Source of the DNA: Flavobacterium notoginsengisoli
GTDB lineage: Bacteria > Bacteroidota > Bacteroidia > Flavobacteriales > Flavobacteriaceae
Length of the DNA: 64,000 bases
Direction of reading: 5' to 3'
Assembly (NCBI RefSeq): GCF_014207905.1
Contig: NZ_JACHLB010000006.1
Span: 62,001 to 126,000 of the forward strand
Every line of letters begins with the position of its first letter. The first letter of the stretch is position 1. Positions 25,776 through 33,695 of this stretch are shown piece after piece. Position numbers and translations under genes: made by a program. The notes beneath the pieces are model-generated. The model was not told where the DNA came from, did not search any database, and worked only from the letters and a program-made list of their open reading frames with translations.

Positions 25776-26534
25776 ATGGGACAAAAGACAAATCCAATTG
25801 GAAATAGACTTGGTATCATCAGAGGATGGGACTCAAACTGGTATGGTGGAAATGATTACGGCGATAAATTAGCTGAAGATCACAAAATCAGAAAGTATAT
25901 CCACGCTCGTTTATCAAAAGCTAGTGTATCTAAAGTAATCATCGAGAGAACTTTGAAGCTTGTAACCGTTACTATCACTACTGCTAGACCTGGTATCATT
26001 ATCGGAAAAGGTGGGCAAGAGGTAGACAAGTTAAAAGAAGAACTTAAGAAAGTTACTGACAAAGAGGTTCAAATTAACATCTTTGAAATTAAAAGACCTG
26101 AGTTAGATGCTTATCTTGTGGCGACAAGCATCGCTCGTCAAATCGAAAGCCGTATTTCTTACAGACGTGCAATCAAAATGGCTATTGCTGCTTCTATGCG
26201 TATGAACGCTGAAGGTATCAAAGTTTTGATTTCTGGTCGTTTGAATGGAGCTGAGATGGCACGTTCGGAAGGTTTCAAAGAAGGTAGAATTCCTCTATCA
26301 ACTTTCAGAGCTGACATTGATTATGCTTTGGCTGAAGCTCACACTACTTACGGTAGAATGGGTATCAAAGTATGGATCATGAAAGGTGAAGTTTACGGTA
26401 AGAGAGAGCTTTCTCCGCTTGCTGGAATGGACAAAAAACAATCTGGTACAGGTGGTGGAAAAGGTGGAGATGCTCCTAGAGGCAAATCTAACTTTAACAA
26501 AGGCGGTAAACCAGATGCTCGTAAAAGAAAGTAA
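25776..26534 (+). CDS. rpsC: 30S ribosomal protein S3
   Basis: A 252-residue S3. It forms the mRNA entry channel with S4 and S5 and has helicase-related function. The MGQKTNPIGNRLGIIRGWDSNW start, a type II KH domain with the GxxG loop in IIGKGG, and the C-terminal ALAEAHTTYGRMGIKVWI are typical. The tail (about 220-252) is rich in Gly, Lys and Arg and probably disordered. rplP follows after 19 bases. Confidence 0.99.
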   Translation: MGQKTNPIGNRLGIIRGWDSNWYGGNDYGDKLAEDHKIRKYIHARLSKASVSKVIIERTLKLVTVTITTARPGIIIGKGGQEVDKLKEELKKVTDKEVQINIFEIKRPELDAYLVATSIARQIESRISYRRAIKMAIAASMRMNAEGIKVLISGRLNGAEMARSEGFKEGRIPLSTFRADIDYALAEAHTTYGRMGIKVWIMKGEVYGKRELSPLAGMDKKQSGTGGGKGGDAPRGKSNFNKGGKPDARKRK

Positions 26535-26553
26535 ATTTTTAAACTAAAGAAAA

Positions 26554-26979
26554 ATGTTACAGCCTAAAAGAACAAAATACCGTAAGGTACAAAAAGGTAA
26601 AATGAAAGGTAACTCTCAAAGAGGGCACGAACTTTCAAATGGAATGTTTGGTATTAAATCTGTACATGAAGATGGAATGTTCTTAACGTCTCGTCAAATC
26701 GAAGCTGCACGTATTGCTGCAACTCGTTACATGAAGAGAGAAGGACAATTGTGGATTAAAATTTTCCCAGACAAACCTATCACTAAGAAACCTCTTGAAG
26801 TACGTATGGGTAAAGGTAAAGGAGCAGTTGAGTATTGGGCTGCTGTTGTTAAACCAGGAAGAATTATGTTTGAAGTTGGAGGAGTTCCATTGTCAGTTGC
26901 AAAAGAGGCTTTACGTCTTGCAGCTCAAAAACTTCCAGTAAAAACTAAGTTCGTCGTTGCTAGAGATTTCGAAGCATAA
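26554..26979 (+). CDS. rplP: 50S ribosomal protein L16
   Basis: A 141-residue L16, which helps place A-site tRNA and is assembled late. MLQPKRTKYRKVQKGKMKGN and MGKGKGAVEYWAAVVKPG are diagnostic. The arginine hydroxylated by RoxA in some bacteria would fall near residue 82, where VRMGKGKG is conserved; modification here is not known. rpmC follows after 12 bases. Confidence 0.99.
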   Translation: MLQPKRTKYRKVQKGKMKGNSQRGHELSNGMFGIKSVHEDGMFLTSRQIEAARIAATRYMKREGQLWIKIFPDKPITKKPLEVRMGKGKGAVEYWAAVVKPGRIMFEVGGVPLSVAKEALRLAAQKLPVKTKFVVARDFEA

Positions 26980-26991
26980 TTTATATTTATT

Positions 26992-27183
26992 ATGAAACAA
27001 TCAGAAATAAAAGATCTTTCTGCAGCGGAGTTGCAAGAAAAACTTAGTCAAACTAAGAAAGTATATGCTGACCTAAAAATGGCTCACGCTATTTCTCCAA
27101 TTGCTAACCCGCTTCAAATTAGAAGCGTTAGAAGAACAGTTGCAAGATTAGCTACAGAGTTAACTAAAAGAGAGTTACAATAA
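26992..27183 (+). CDS. rpmC: 50S ribosomal protein L29
   Basis: A 63-residue L29, a two-helix protein beside L23 at the tunnel exit. MKQSEIKDLSAAELQEKL and the C-terminal RSVRRTVARLATELTKREL match the family in length and pattern. It lies between rplP and rpsQ, the standard order, with spacings of 12 and 17 bases. Confidence 0.98.
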   Translation: MKQSEIKDLSAAELQEKLSQTKKVYADLKMAHAISPIANPLQIRSVRRTVARLATELTKRELQ

Positions 27184-27200
27184 TTGTATTCTGCTGAAAG

Positions 27201-27461
27201 ATGGAAGAAAAAAGAAATTTAAGAAAAGAAAGAATAGGTGTTGTTACTTCAAATAAGATGGATAAATCTATCGTTATTTCAGAGGTAAGAAAAGTAAAAC
27301 ACCCATTATACGGTAAGTTCGTGTTGAAAACTAAGAAATATGTTGCACACGACGAAACAAACGACTGTAACATTGGAGATACTGTAAGAATTAGCGAAAC
27401 GCGTCCTTTAAGTAAAACAAAATGTTGGAGATTAGTTGAAATCTTAGAAAGAGCTAAATAA
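27201..27461 (+). CDS. rpsQ: 30S ribosomal protein S17
   Basis: An 86-residue S17, an OB-fold protein that binds the 16S rRNA 5' domain early in assembly. The core GVVTSNKMDKSIVISEVRKVKHP and the motif GDTVRISETRPLSKTKCWRLVEI are diagnostic. Its stop is 2 bases from the rplN start, so coupled translation is likely. Confidence 0.99.
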   Translation: MEEKRNLRKERIGVVTSNKMDKSIVISEVRKVKHPLYGKFVLKTKKYVAHDETNDCNIGDTVRISETRPLSKTKCWRLVEILERAK

Positions 27462-27463
27462 TT

Positions 27464-27832
27464 ATGGTACAACAAGAATCAAGACTAAAAGTAGCAGATA
27501 ACACGGGAGCTAAAGAAGTTTTAACTATTCGTGTTTTAGGAGGTACTAAAAGAAGATATGCCTCTGTTGGTGACAAAATTGTAGTTTCTATCAAAGATGC
27601 AACTCCAAACGGAAACGTGAAAAAAGGAGCTGTTTCAACTGCAGTTGTTGTACGTACTAAAAAAGAAGTGAGAAGAGCTGATGGTTCTTATATCCGTTTC
27701 GATGACAATGCATGTGTTCTTTTGAATGCTGCAGGGGAAATGAGAGGAACTCGTGTTTTTGGTCCGGTAGCAAGAGAACTTCGTGAAAAACAATTCATGA
27801 AAATTGTATCATTAGCACCAGAAGTGCTTTAA
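27464..27832 (+). CDS. rplN: 50S ribosomal protein L14
   Basis: A 122-residue L14 at the subunit interface. It contacts 16S rRNA and binds the silencing factor RsfS. MVQQESRLKVADNTGAKE and FGPVARELREKQFMKIVSLAPEVL are diagnostic and length is canonical. It opens the spc-type segment, 2 bases after rpsQ and 11 bases before rplX. Confidence 0.99.
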   Translation: MVQQESRLKVADNTGAKEVLTIRVLGGTKRRYASVGDKIVVSIKDATPNGNVKKGAVSTAVVVRTKKEVRRADGSYIRFDDNACVLLNAAGEMRGTRVFGPVARELREKQFMKIVSLAPEVL

Positions 27833-27843
27833 TTCGTTTTAAG

Positions 27844-28158
27844 ATGATAAAGCTAAAAATAAAATCAGGAGATATCGTAAGAGTTATTGCTGGAGACCAT
27901 AAAGGTGCTGAAGGTAAAGTTTTACGTGTTTACCGTGAGAAAAATAAAGCGATAGTTGAAGGTGTAAACTTGGTTTCAAAACACACTAAACCAAGTGCTA
28001 AAAACCCTCAAGGTGGTATCGTTAAGAAAGAGGCTTCTATTCAAATTTCTAACATTGCTTTAATTGATCCTAAAACTAAGGAAACAACTAGAGTAGGTAT
28101 TAGAGTAGAAGGAGATAAGAAAGTAAGATTTTCAAAAAAATCTAATCAAGTACTATAG
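27844..28158 (+). CDS. rplX: 50S ribosomal protein L24
   Basis: A 104-residue L24, an assembly-initiating protein near the tunnel exit. It has a KOW motif (KSGDIVRVIAGDHKGAEGKVLRV, given in part, about residues 6-28) and the HTKPSAKNPQGGIVKKEASI segment. Spacing to rplE is 2 bases, so translation is probably coupled. Confidence 0.98.
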   Translation: MIKLKIKSGDIVRVIAGDHKGAEGKVLRVYREKNKAIVEGVNLVSKHTKPSAKNPQGGIVKKEASIQISNIALIDPKTKETTRVGIRVEGDKKVRFSKKSNQVL

Positions 28159-28160
28159 TA

Positions 28161-28712
28161 ATGGCATATACACCTAGACTAAAAGAAGAATATAAGAGTA
28201 GAGTAATCTCTGCTCTTAAAGAAGAGTTCGGATATACAAACGTAATGCAAGTTCCTAAACTTGAAAAAATCGTTTTGAGCCGTGGAGTTGGTGCAGCTGT
28301 ATCTGATAAAAAACTTATTGACTATGCTGTTGATGAGTTAACAAAGATCACTGGACAAAAAGCAGTTTCTACAATCTCTAAGAAAGACGTTGCGTCTTTC
28401 AAATTGAGAAAAGGAATGCCTATTGGAGCAAAAGTTACTTTACGTGGAGAAAGAATGTATGAGTTTTTAGATAGACTTATTACTTCTGCTTTACCACGTG
28501 TTAGAGATTTCGGTGGTATTAAAGCTACTGGTTTCGACGGAAGAGGTAACTACAATCTTGGAGTTTTAGAGCAAATCATTTTCCCAGAAATTGATATTGA
28601 CAAAGTAAACAAAATTTCAGGAATGGATATTACATTTGTTACTACTGCAAAAACAGACAAGGAAGCAAAGTCATTATTGGCTGAATTAGGATTACCTTTT
28701 AAAAAGAATTAA
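28161..28712 (+). CDS. rplE: 50S ribosomal protein L5
   Basis: A 183-residue L5, which binds 5S rRNA in the central protuberance. The YTPRLKEEYKSRVISALKEEF start, GMPIGAKVTLRGERMYEFLDRL and the FPEIDIDKV segment are typical. In Escherichia coli the S8 repression site lies at the start of this gene. I see no comparable hairpin here; instead a hairpin sits right before rpsH. Confidence 0.99.
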   Translation: MAYTPRLKEEYKSRVISALKEEFGYTNVMQVPKLEKIVLSRGVGAAVSDKKLIDYAVDELTKITGQKAVSTISKKDVASFKLRKGMPIGAKVTLRGERMYEFLDRLITSALPRVRDFGGIKATGFDGRGNYNLGVLEQIIFPEIDIDKVNKISGMDITFVTTAKTDKEAKSLLAELGLPFKKN

Positions 28713-28715
28713 GAC

Positions 28716-28985
28716 ATGGCTAAAGAATCAATGAAAGCCCGCGAGGTGAAAAGAGAGAAAACGGTAGCTAAGTATGCTGAGAAGAGAAAAGCTTTATTAG
28801 AAGCTGGAGACTACGAAGGTTTACAAAGATTACCAAAAAATGCTTCACCTGTTCGTTTACACAATCGTTGCAAATTAACTGGAAGACCAAGAGGTTATAT
28901 CCGTCAATTCGGAATCTCTCGTGTAACTTTCCGTGAAATGGCTAATAATGGGTTAATTCCAGGAGTTAAAAAGGCTTCTTGGTAA
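28716..28985 (+). CDS. rpsN: 30S ribosomal protein S14, zinc-free long form
   Basis: An 89-residue S14 of the long class without the CxxC..CxxC zinc ribbon; only one cysteine is present in the NRCKLTGRPRGYIRQFGISR motif. S14 is a late-assembling 30S head protein. It is followed by a 105-base gap with a promoter and a strong hairpin before rpsH, the widest gap inside the rplC-rplQ cluster. Confidence 0.99.
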   Translation: MAKESMKAREVKREKTVAKYAEKRKALLEAGDYEGLQRLPKNASPVRLHNRCKLTGRPRGYIRQFGISRVTFREMANNGLIPGVKKASW

Positions 28986-29009
28986 TCTCGCAATAAGTTA
29001 TTACTTTTG
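28979..29009 (+). promoter_or_regulatory. Internal promoter before rpsH
   Basis: TTG (28979-28981), a 20-base spacer and TACTTTTG (29002-29009) fit the Bacteroidota consensus. The -33 box overlaps the end of rpsN. Predicted transcripts start near 29013 and carry the hairpin at 29041-29070. Confidence 0.72.
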
Positions 29010-29040
29010 CAAACCAAAAAATAATTTTTAATTGATTAAA

Positions 29041-29070
29041 GGTTCGGGAAACGGGTGTTTCCCGAAAACC
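29041..29070 (+). promoter_or_regulatory. Strong hairpin in the rpsH leader, candidate r-protein regulatory RNA
   Basis: CGGGAAAC (29045-29052) pairs perfectly with GTTTCCCG (29057-29064) around a GGGT loop. GGTT (29041-29044) pairs with AACC (29067-29070), with a two-A bulge on the 3' side. It lies 20 bases before the rpsH start. There is no T-tract, so it is not an ordinary terminator. A stem with a small bulge is what r-proteins such as S8 often bind; the ligand is inference. Confidence 0.6.
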
Positions 29071-29090
29071 ATAATCGCAATCAAATACAT

Positions 29091-29489
29091 ATGTATACAG
29101 ATCCTATTGCAGATTATTTGACTAGAGTTCGTAACGCTGTGGCTGCAAACCACAAAGTTGTTGAAATTCCAGCATCTAATCTTAAAAAAGAGATAACTAA
29201 GATCTTATTTGATCAAGGTTACATCTTAAGTTACAAATTTGAGCAGAATACTGTACAAGGTTCTATCAAAATTGCTTTGAAGTATGATAAAGATACTAAA
29301 GAGCCTGTAATTAAAGATATCCAAAGAATTAGTAAACCTGGTTTACGTAAGTACGCAGGTGCTGCCAAATTACCAAGAATCCTTAACGGATTAGGAATTG
29401 CTATTGTTTCTACATCAAAAGGTTTGATGACAGGAAAACAAGCTAAGCAATTAAATGTAGGTGGTGAAGTAATTTGTTACGTATACTAA
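29091..29489 (+). CDS. rpsH: 30S ribosomal protein S8
   Basis: A 132-residue S8, a central-domain 16S binder and, in Escherichia coli, the repressor of the spc operon. I chose the ATG at 29091 (MYTDPIADYLTRVRNAVAAN). An upstream GTG at 29055 would add 12 non-S8 residues and lies inside the leader hairpin. The C-terminal STSKGLMTGKQAKQLNVGGE motif is typical. It has its own candidate promoter and hairpin leader, which suggests separate control of the genes from rpsH onwards. Confidence 0.98.
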   Translation: MYTDPIADYLTRVRNAVAANHKVVEIPASNLKKEITKILFDQGYILSYKFEQNTVQGSIKIALKYDKDTKEPVIKDIQRISKPGLRKYAGAAKLPRILNGLGIAIVSTSKGLMTGKQAKQLNVGGEVICYVY

Positions 29490-29507
29490 TTTTAAACACT
29501 AGAAAAG

Positions 29508-30050
29508 ATGTCAAGAATAGGTAAAAGCCCAATTGTAATCCCTGCTGGTGTAACTGTAGAAGTTAAAGACGGTATTATTACAGTAAAAGGAAAAAGAGGT
29601 CAACTAGTTCAGGAGTTTTCGGACGTAAATGTAACTGTTGAAGGTGATCAAGTTTCAGTAGAAAGATCATCTGATCATAAAGACCATAGAGCAAAACACG
29701 GATTATACAGATCTTTGATCAGTAATATGGTTGTTGGTGTTTCTGAAGGTTTCACAAAAGAACTAGAATTAGTTGGAGTTGGTTATAGAGCTTCAAACCA
29801 AGGTCAAAAGTTAGATTTAGCTCTTGGATATTCTCACAATATTGTTTTAGAAATTGCTCCAGAAGTATCTTTAGAAACAATATCTGAAAAAGGTAAGAAC
29901 CCAATCGTAAAATTAACATCATTTGATAAACAACTTTTAGGTCAAGTTGCTGCGAAAATCAGAGGTTTCCGTAAGCCAGAACCATATAAAGGAAAAGGTG
30001 TTAAATTTGTGGGTGAAGTATTAAGAAGAAAAGCAGGTAAATCAGCTTAA
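29508..30050 (+). CDS. rplF: 50S ribosomal protein L6
   Basis: A 180-residue L6 with two related domains, located near the sarcin-ricin loop and factor-binding site. MSRIGKSPIVIPAGVTVEV, LVGVGYRASNQGQKLDLALG and the KPEPYKGKGVKFVGE end segment are diagnostic. It lies 18 bases after rpsH and 11 bases before rplR. Length is normal. Confidence 0.99.
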   Translation: MSRIGKSPIVIPAGVTVEVKDGIITVKGKRGQLVQEFSDVNVTVEGDQVSVERSSDHKDHRAKHGLYRSLISNMVVGVSEGFTKELELVGVGYRASNQGQKLDLALGYSHNIVLEIAPEVSLETISEKGKNPIVKLTSFDKQLLGQVAAKIRGFRKPEPYKGKGVKFVGEVLRRKAGKSA

Positions 30051-30061
30051 AATATAAGATT

Positions 30062-30412
30062 ATGTCATTAACAAAATCTGAAAGAAGACAGAGAATTAAA
30101 TTCAGAATTAGAAAATCGGTTAGTGGTTCTGCTGCAAGACCAAGATTATCTGTGTTTAGAAGTAATAAAGAAATTTACGCTCAAATCATTGATGATGTAA
30201 ATGGAGTTACTATATTAGCTGCATCTTCGAGAGAAAAAGAAATAGGAAAAGGTACTAACGTTGAAGTAGCTGCTGCTGTTGGGAAATTAGTTGCAGAGAA
30301 AGCGTTAAAAGCTGGGATCGATACCATCACTTTTGACAGAGGTGGATATTTATATCACGGTCGTATTAAATCATTAGCAGAAGGCGCAAGAGCCGCTGGA
30401 CTTAAATTCTAA
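30062..30412 (+). CDS. rplR: 50S ribosomal protein L18
   Basis: A 116-residue L18, which binds 5S rRNA with L5 in the central protuberance. SGSAARPRLSVFRSNKEIYAQIIDD and FDRGGYLYHGRIKSLAEGAR are diagnostic, with the basic N-terminus (SERRQRIKFRIRK) that binds RNA. It lies 11 bases after rplF and 6 bases before rpsE. Confidence 0.99.
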   Translation: MSLTKSERRQRIKFRIRKSVSGSAARPRLSVFRSNKEIYAQIIDDVNGVTILAASSREKEIGKGTNVEVAAAVGKLVAEKALKAGIDTITFDRGGYLYHGRIKSLAEGARAAGLKF

Positions 30413-30418
30413 TATATT

Positions 30419-30940
30419 ATGTCTAAATACAAAAATGTAGAATTGGTAAAACCTAGTGGTCTTGAATTAAAAGATCGTCTAGTTAGTGTTAATCGTGTTA
30501 CTAAAGTTACAAAAGGAGGTAGAGCTTTCGGTTTTTCTGCTATTGTAGTTGTAGGTGATGAAAATGGAGTAGTTGGTCATGGATTAGGAAAATCTAAAGA
30601 CGTTTCTGAAGCAATTGCGAAAGCAGTAGAAGATGCTAAGAAAAACTTAGTTAGAATTCCTTTAAATGGACAATCTGTTCCTCACGAACAAAAAGGTAAA
30701 TTTGGTGGTGCACGTGTATTCTTAATTCCTGCGTCTCATGGTACAGGAGTTATTGCTGGTGGAGCTGTTCGTTCAGTTCTTGAGTCAGTAGGTATTCACG
30801 ATGTATTGTCTAAATCTCAAGGATCATCAAATCCACATAACGTAGTAAAAGCAACTTTTGATGCTTTATTGCAAATGAGAAGCGCTCACACTGTTGCAAA
30901 ACAAAGAGGTGTTTCTTTAGAAAAAGTTTTTAAAGGTTAA
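30419..30940 (+). CDS. rpsE: 30S ribosomal protein S5
   Basis: A 173-residue S5, which shapes the mRNA entry channel and affects decoding accuracy. It has an N-terminal double-stranded-RNA-binding-like domain (RLVSVNRVTKVTKGGRAFGF) and a C-terminal domain with PASHGTGVIAGGAVRSVLE. The spectinomycin-site loop VTKGGRAFG is of normal form. rpmD follows after 11 bases. Confidence 0.99.
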   Translation: MSKYKNVELVKPSGLELKDRLVSVNRVTKVTKGGRAFGFSAIVVVGDENGVVGHGLGKSKDVSEAIAKAVEDAKKNLVRIPLNGQSVPHEQKGKFGGARVFLIPASHGTGVIAGGAVRSVLESVGIHDVLSKSQGSSNPHNVVKATFDALLQMRSAHTVAKQRGVSLEKVFKG

Positions 30941-30951
30941 TTCAGGAAATT

Positions 30952-31134
30952 ATGGCTAAATTATTAGTAAAACAAGTAAGAAGCAAAATCAACTGTCCTC
31001 TTTCTCAAAAGAGAGGGTTGGAAGCTTTAGGTCTACGTAAAATTGGACAAGTTGTGGAGCATGAGTCAAATCCTGCTATCCTTGGGATGATAAACAAAGT
31101 TAAACACTTAGTTTCTGTAGAAGAAGCTAAATAA
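30952..31134 (+). CDS. rpmD: 50S ribosomal protein L30
   Basis: A 60-residue L30, a small ferredoxin-like-fold protein of the large subunit. KLLVKQVRSKINCPLSQKRG and LEALGLRKIGQVVEHESNPA are diagnostic and the length is canonical. It lies between rpsE and rplO in the standard spc order, 11 bases from each. Confidence 0.98.
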   Translation: MAKLLVKQVRSKINCPLSQKRGLEALGLRKIGQVVEHESNPAILGMINKVKHLVSVEEAK

Positions 31135-31145
31135 CAAATACTGTT

Positions 31146-31598
31146 ATGAATTTAAGTAACTTACAACCTGCTGAGGGATCTACACACAATCAAAATAAAA
31201 GATTAGGTAGAGGAGAAGGTTCTGGAAAAGGTGGTACTGCTGCACGTGGACACAAAGGAGCTAAATCTCGTTCTGGTTATTCTAAAAAGATTGGTTTTGA
31301 AGGAGGACAAATGCCACTTCAAAGACGTGTACCTAAGTTTGGTTTCAAAAACATCAATCGTAAAGAATACGAAGGTGTTAATTTAGATACTCTTCAATTA
31401 TTAGTTGATAACGGTGTAATTACTGATTCTGTTTCAATGACAGATTTCGTAGCAAATCGTCTAGCTTCTAAAAATGAAATCGTTAAGATTTTAGGTAGAG
31501 GAGAATTGAAAGCAAAATTAAAAGTAACTGCCCACAAATTTACTGCTACTGCAAAAGCGGCTATTGAAGCTGCAGGTGGAGAAGCTGTAACTATATAA
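31146..31598 (+). CDS. rplO: 50S ribosomal protein L15
   Basis: A 150-residue L15 with the long glycine-rich N-terminal extension that penetrates 23S rRNA (GRGEGSGKGGTAARGHKGA, about 23-41) and the GFEGGQMPLQRRVPKFGF motif. It is needed for late 50S assembly. secY follows 13 bases later, as in most bacteria. Confidence 0.99.
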   Translation: MNLSNLQPAEGSTHNQNKRLGRGEGSGKGGTAARGHKGAKSRSGYSKKIGFEGGQMPLQRRVPKFGFKNINRKEYEGVNLDTLQLLVDNGVITDSVSMTDFVANRLASKNEIVKILGRGELKAKLKVTAHKFTATAKAAIEAAGGEAVTI

Positions 31599-31611
31599 CT
31601 TATCTATTAAG

Positions 31612-32958
31612 ATGAAGAAATTTATTGAATCAATAAGTAATGTTTGGAAAATCGAAGAACTAAAGAATAGAATCTTAATTACATTAGGATTGCTTTTAGT
31701 ATATCGTTTTGGAGCACACGTTACGCTTCCTGGAATTGACGCAACGCAATTGACTGGTTTAGCGGGACAAACTAAAAATGGTCTAGGATCTATTCTAGAC
31801 ATGTTCACCGGGGGTGCTTTCTCTAAGGCTTCAGTTTTTGCTTTAGGTATCATGCCTTATATTTCTGCGTCTATTGTCGTTCAGTTGATGGGGATTGCGA
31901 TTCCATATTTGCAAAAACTTCAAAATGATGGAGAAAGTGGTAGAAAAAAGATTAATCAAATCACTCGTTGGTTGACAATCGCTATCACATTGGTTCAAGG
32001 TCCAACTTATATCTATAATTTATACAGAACATTGCCTAGTAATGCATTTTTGCTAGGCTTTAATTCACCAGAATTTTTGTTCTCATCTGTTATTATCTTA
32101 GTTACAGGAACAATTTTTGCAATGTGGCTTGGAGAAAAAATTACAGATAAAGGTATTGGAAATGGTATTTCATTGTTAATTATGGTTGGTATTTTAGCTC
32201 GTTTACCACAAGCTTTTATTCAAGAGTTTACAACTCGTGTTACCAATAACAATGGAGGTCCAATGTTATTAGTTATTGAAATTATTGTGTGGCTATTAGT
32301 TATTATTTCTTGTGTATTGCTTACAATGGCAGTACGTAGAATTCCGGTGCAATACGCTCGTCGTACAACTACTGGAGATTACGAGCAAGATTTAGCAGGT
32401 GGTAATAGACAATGGATTCCTCTTAAGCTTAATGCTTCGGGAGTTATGCCAATTATTTTTGCGCAAGCAATTATGTTTATCCCTGCGGCTGTGGCTGGGC
32501 TGTCTAAATCAGATACATCACAATCAATTGTTGGTGCATTTAGTAATATGTTTGGTTTCTGGTATAATTTTGTTTTTGCAACTTTAATTATTGTATTTAC
32601 ATTCTTTTATACTGCAATCACTGTACCTACTAACAAAATGGCTGATGATTTAAAGAGAAGCGGTGGTTTTATTCCGGGCGTACGTCCAGGAGCTGAAACT
32701 TCTGATTTCCTTGATAAAGTGATGTCTTTAATAACTTTCCCAGGATCTTTATTCCTTGCTTTGATTGCTGTGTTCCCAGCTATTGTTGTAAGTATTATGG
32801 ATGTACAACAATCTTGGGCGATGTTTTTTGGAGGTACCTCATTAATAATTATGGTTGGAGTTGCAATAGATACTATTCAACAAATCAATTCATACTTGTT
32901 AAACAAACATTATGATGGTTTAATGAAGACTGGTAAAAATAGAAAAGCGGTAGCTTAA
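31612..32958 (+). CDS. secY: Protein translocase channel subunit SecY
   Basis: A 448-residue polytopic inner-membrane protein with about ten transmembrane segments, forming the Sec channel with SecE and SecG. The plug and TM2 region GIMPYISASIVVQL, MWLGEKITDKGIGNGISLLI, the cytoplasmic loop RRIPVQYARR and FIPGVRPGAETSDFLDKV are typical. The last two lie in loops that meet SecA and the ribosome. Location between rplO and infA is conserved. Confidence 0.99.
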   Translation: MKKFIESISNVWKIEELKNRILITLGLLLVYRFGAHVTLPGIDATQLTGLAGQTKNGLGSILDMFTGGAFSKASVFALGIMPYISASIVVQLMGIAIPYLQKLQNDGESGRKKINQITRWLTIAITLVQGPTYIYNLYRTLPSNAFLLGFNSPEFLFSSVIILVTGTIFAMWLGEKITDKGIGNGISLLIMVGILARLPQAFIQEFTTRVTNNNGGPMLLVIEIIVWLLVIISCVLLTMAVRRIPVQYARRTTTGDYEQDLAGGNRQWIPLKLNASGVMPIIFAQAIMFIPAAVAGLSKSDTSQSIVGAFSNMFGFWYNFVFATLIIVFTFFYTAITVPTNKMADDLKRSGGFIPGVRPGAETSDFLDKVMSLITFPGSLFLALIAVFPAIVVSIMDVQQSWAMFFGGTSLIIMVGVAIDTIQQINSYLLNKHYDGLMKTGKNRKAVA

Positions 32959-32965
32959 TATATTT

Positions 32966-33181
32966 ATGGCAAAACAATCAGCAATAGAACAAGACGGATC
33001 AATTATAGAAGCATTATCAAATGCTATGTTCCGTGTAGAGTTAGAAAATGGACATATTGTAATTGCTCATATTTCTGGAAAAATGCGAATGCATTATATC
33101 AAATTATTACCTGGTGATAAAGTGAAGCTAGAAATGAGTCCTTACGATTTGTCAAAAGCAAGAATTACTTATCGATATTAA
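32966..33181 (+). CDS. infA: Translation initiation factor IF-1
   Basis: A 71-residue OB-fold protein that occupies the ribosomal A site during initiation. The GSIIEALSNAMFRVELENGH and VKLEMSPYDLSKARITYRY segments are diagnostic and length is normal. It lies 7 bases after secY and 12 bases before rpmJ. Confidence 0.99.
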   Translation: MAKQSAIEQDGSIIEALSNAMFRVELENGHIVIAHISGKMRMHYIKLLPGDKVKLEMSPYDLSKARITYRY

Positions 33182-33193
33182 AGGATATTCACT

Positions 33194-33310
33194 ATGAAAG
33201 TTAGAGCATCAGTAAAAAAGAGAAGTGCCGAGTGCATTATCGTGCGTAGAAAAGGGAGACTGTACGTAATAAACAAAAAGAATCCTAGATTTAAACAAAG
33301 ACAAGGATAA
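33194..33310 (+). CDS. rpmJ: 50S ribosomal protein L36, zinc-ligand-deficient form
   Basis: A 38-residue protein, MKVRASVKKRSAECIIVRRK at the start and NPRFKQRQG at the end, clearly L36. Canonical L36 binds zinc through three cysteines and a histidine (positions 11, 14, 27 and 33 in Escherichia coli). Here only C14 remains; the others are S11, N27 and F33. It is therefore the zinc-independent C-minus form, which fits the zinc-free S14 in the same operon. The gene starts 12 bases after infA and ends 2 bases before rpsM. Confidence 0.96.
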   Translation: MKVRASVKKRSAECIIVRRKGRLYVINKKNPRFKQRQG

Positions 33311-33312
33311 TT

Positions 33313-33687
33313 ATGGCAAGAATAGCAGGGGTAGATATCCCAAAAAACAAAAGAGGTGTAATCGCACTTACCTACATCTTCGGATTAGGAAAAAGTAGAG
33401 CTGTTGAGATTTTAGAGAAAGCTCAAGTAAGCCAAGATAAAAAAGTTCAAGATTGGAATGACGACGAAATCGGAGCAATTCGTGAGGCAGTTTCATTTTA
33501 CAAAATTGAAGGTGAATTACGTTCTGAAATTTCTTTAAACATTAAACGTTTAATGGATATTGGATGTTACAGAGGTATTCGTCATAGATCTGGTCTTCCG
33601 TTAAGAGGACAAAGAACTAAAAACAACTCAAGAACAAGAAAAGGTAAAAGAAAAACTGTTGCTAACAAGAAAAAAGCAACTAAATAA
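33313..33687 (+). CDS. rpsM: 30S ribosomal protein S13
   Basis: A 124-residue S13, a 30S head protein that forms intersubunit bridges and touches the P-site tRNA through its tail. ARIAGVDIPKNKRGVIALTY, the helix-hairpin-helix-like YIFGLGKSRAVEI and the RGIRHRSGLPLRGQRTKNN motif are diagnostic. The tail is strongly basic. It starts 2 bases after rpmJ and opens the alpha-type segment. Confidence 0.99.
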   Translation: MARIAGVDIPKNKRGVIALTYIFGLGKSRAVEILEKAQVSQDKKVQDWNDDEIGAIREAVSFYKIEGELRSEISLNIKRLMDIGCYRGIRHRSGLPLRGQRTKNNSRTRKGKRKTVANKKKATK

Positions 33688-33695
33688 TAAGTAAT

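Noticed and set aside
29055..29090. GTG start for rpsH adding 12 residues
   Set aside because: It lies inside the leader hairpin and the extra residues are not found in S8.
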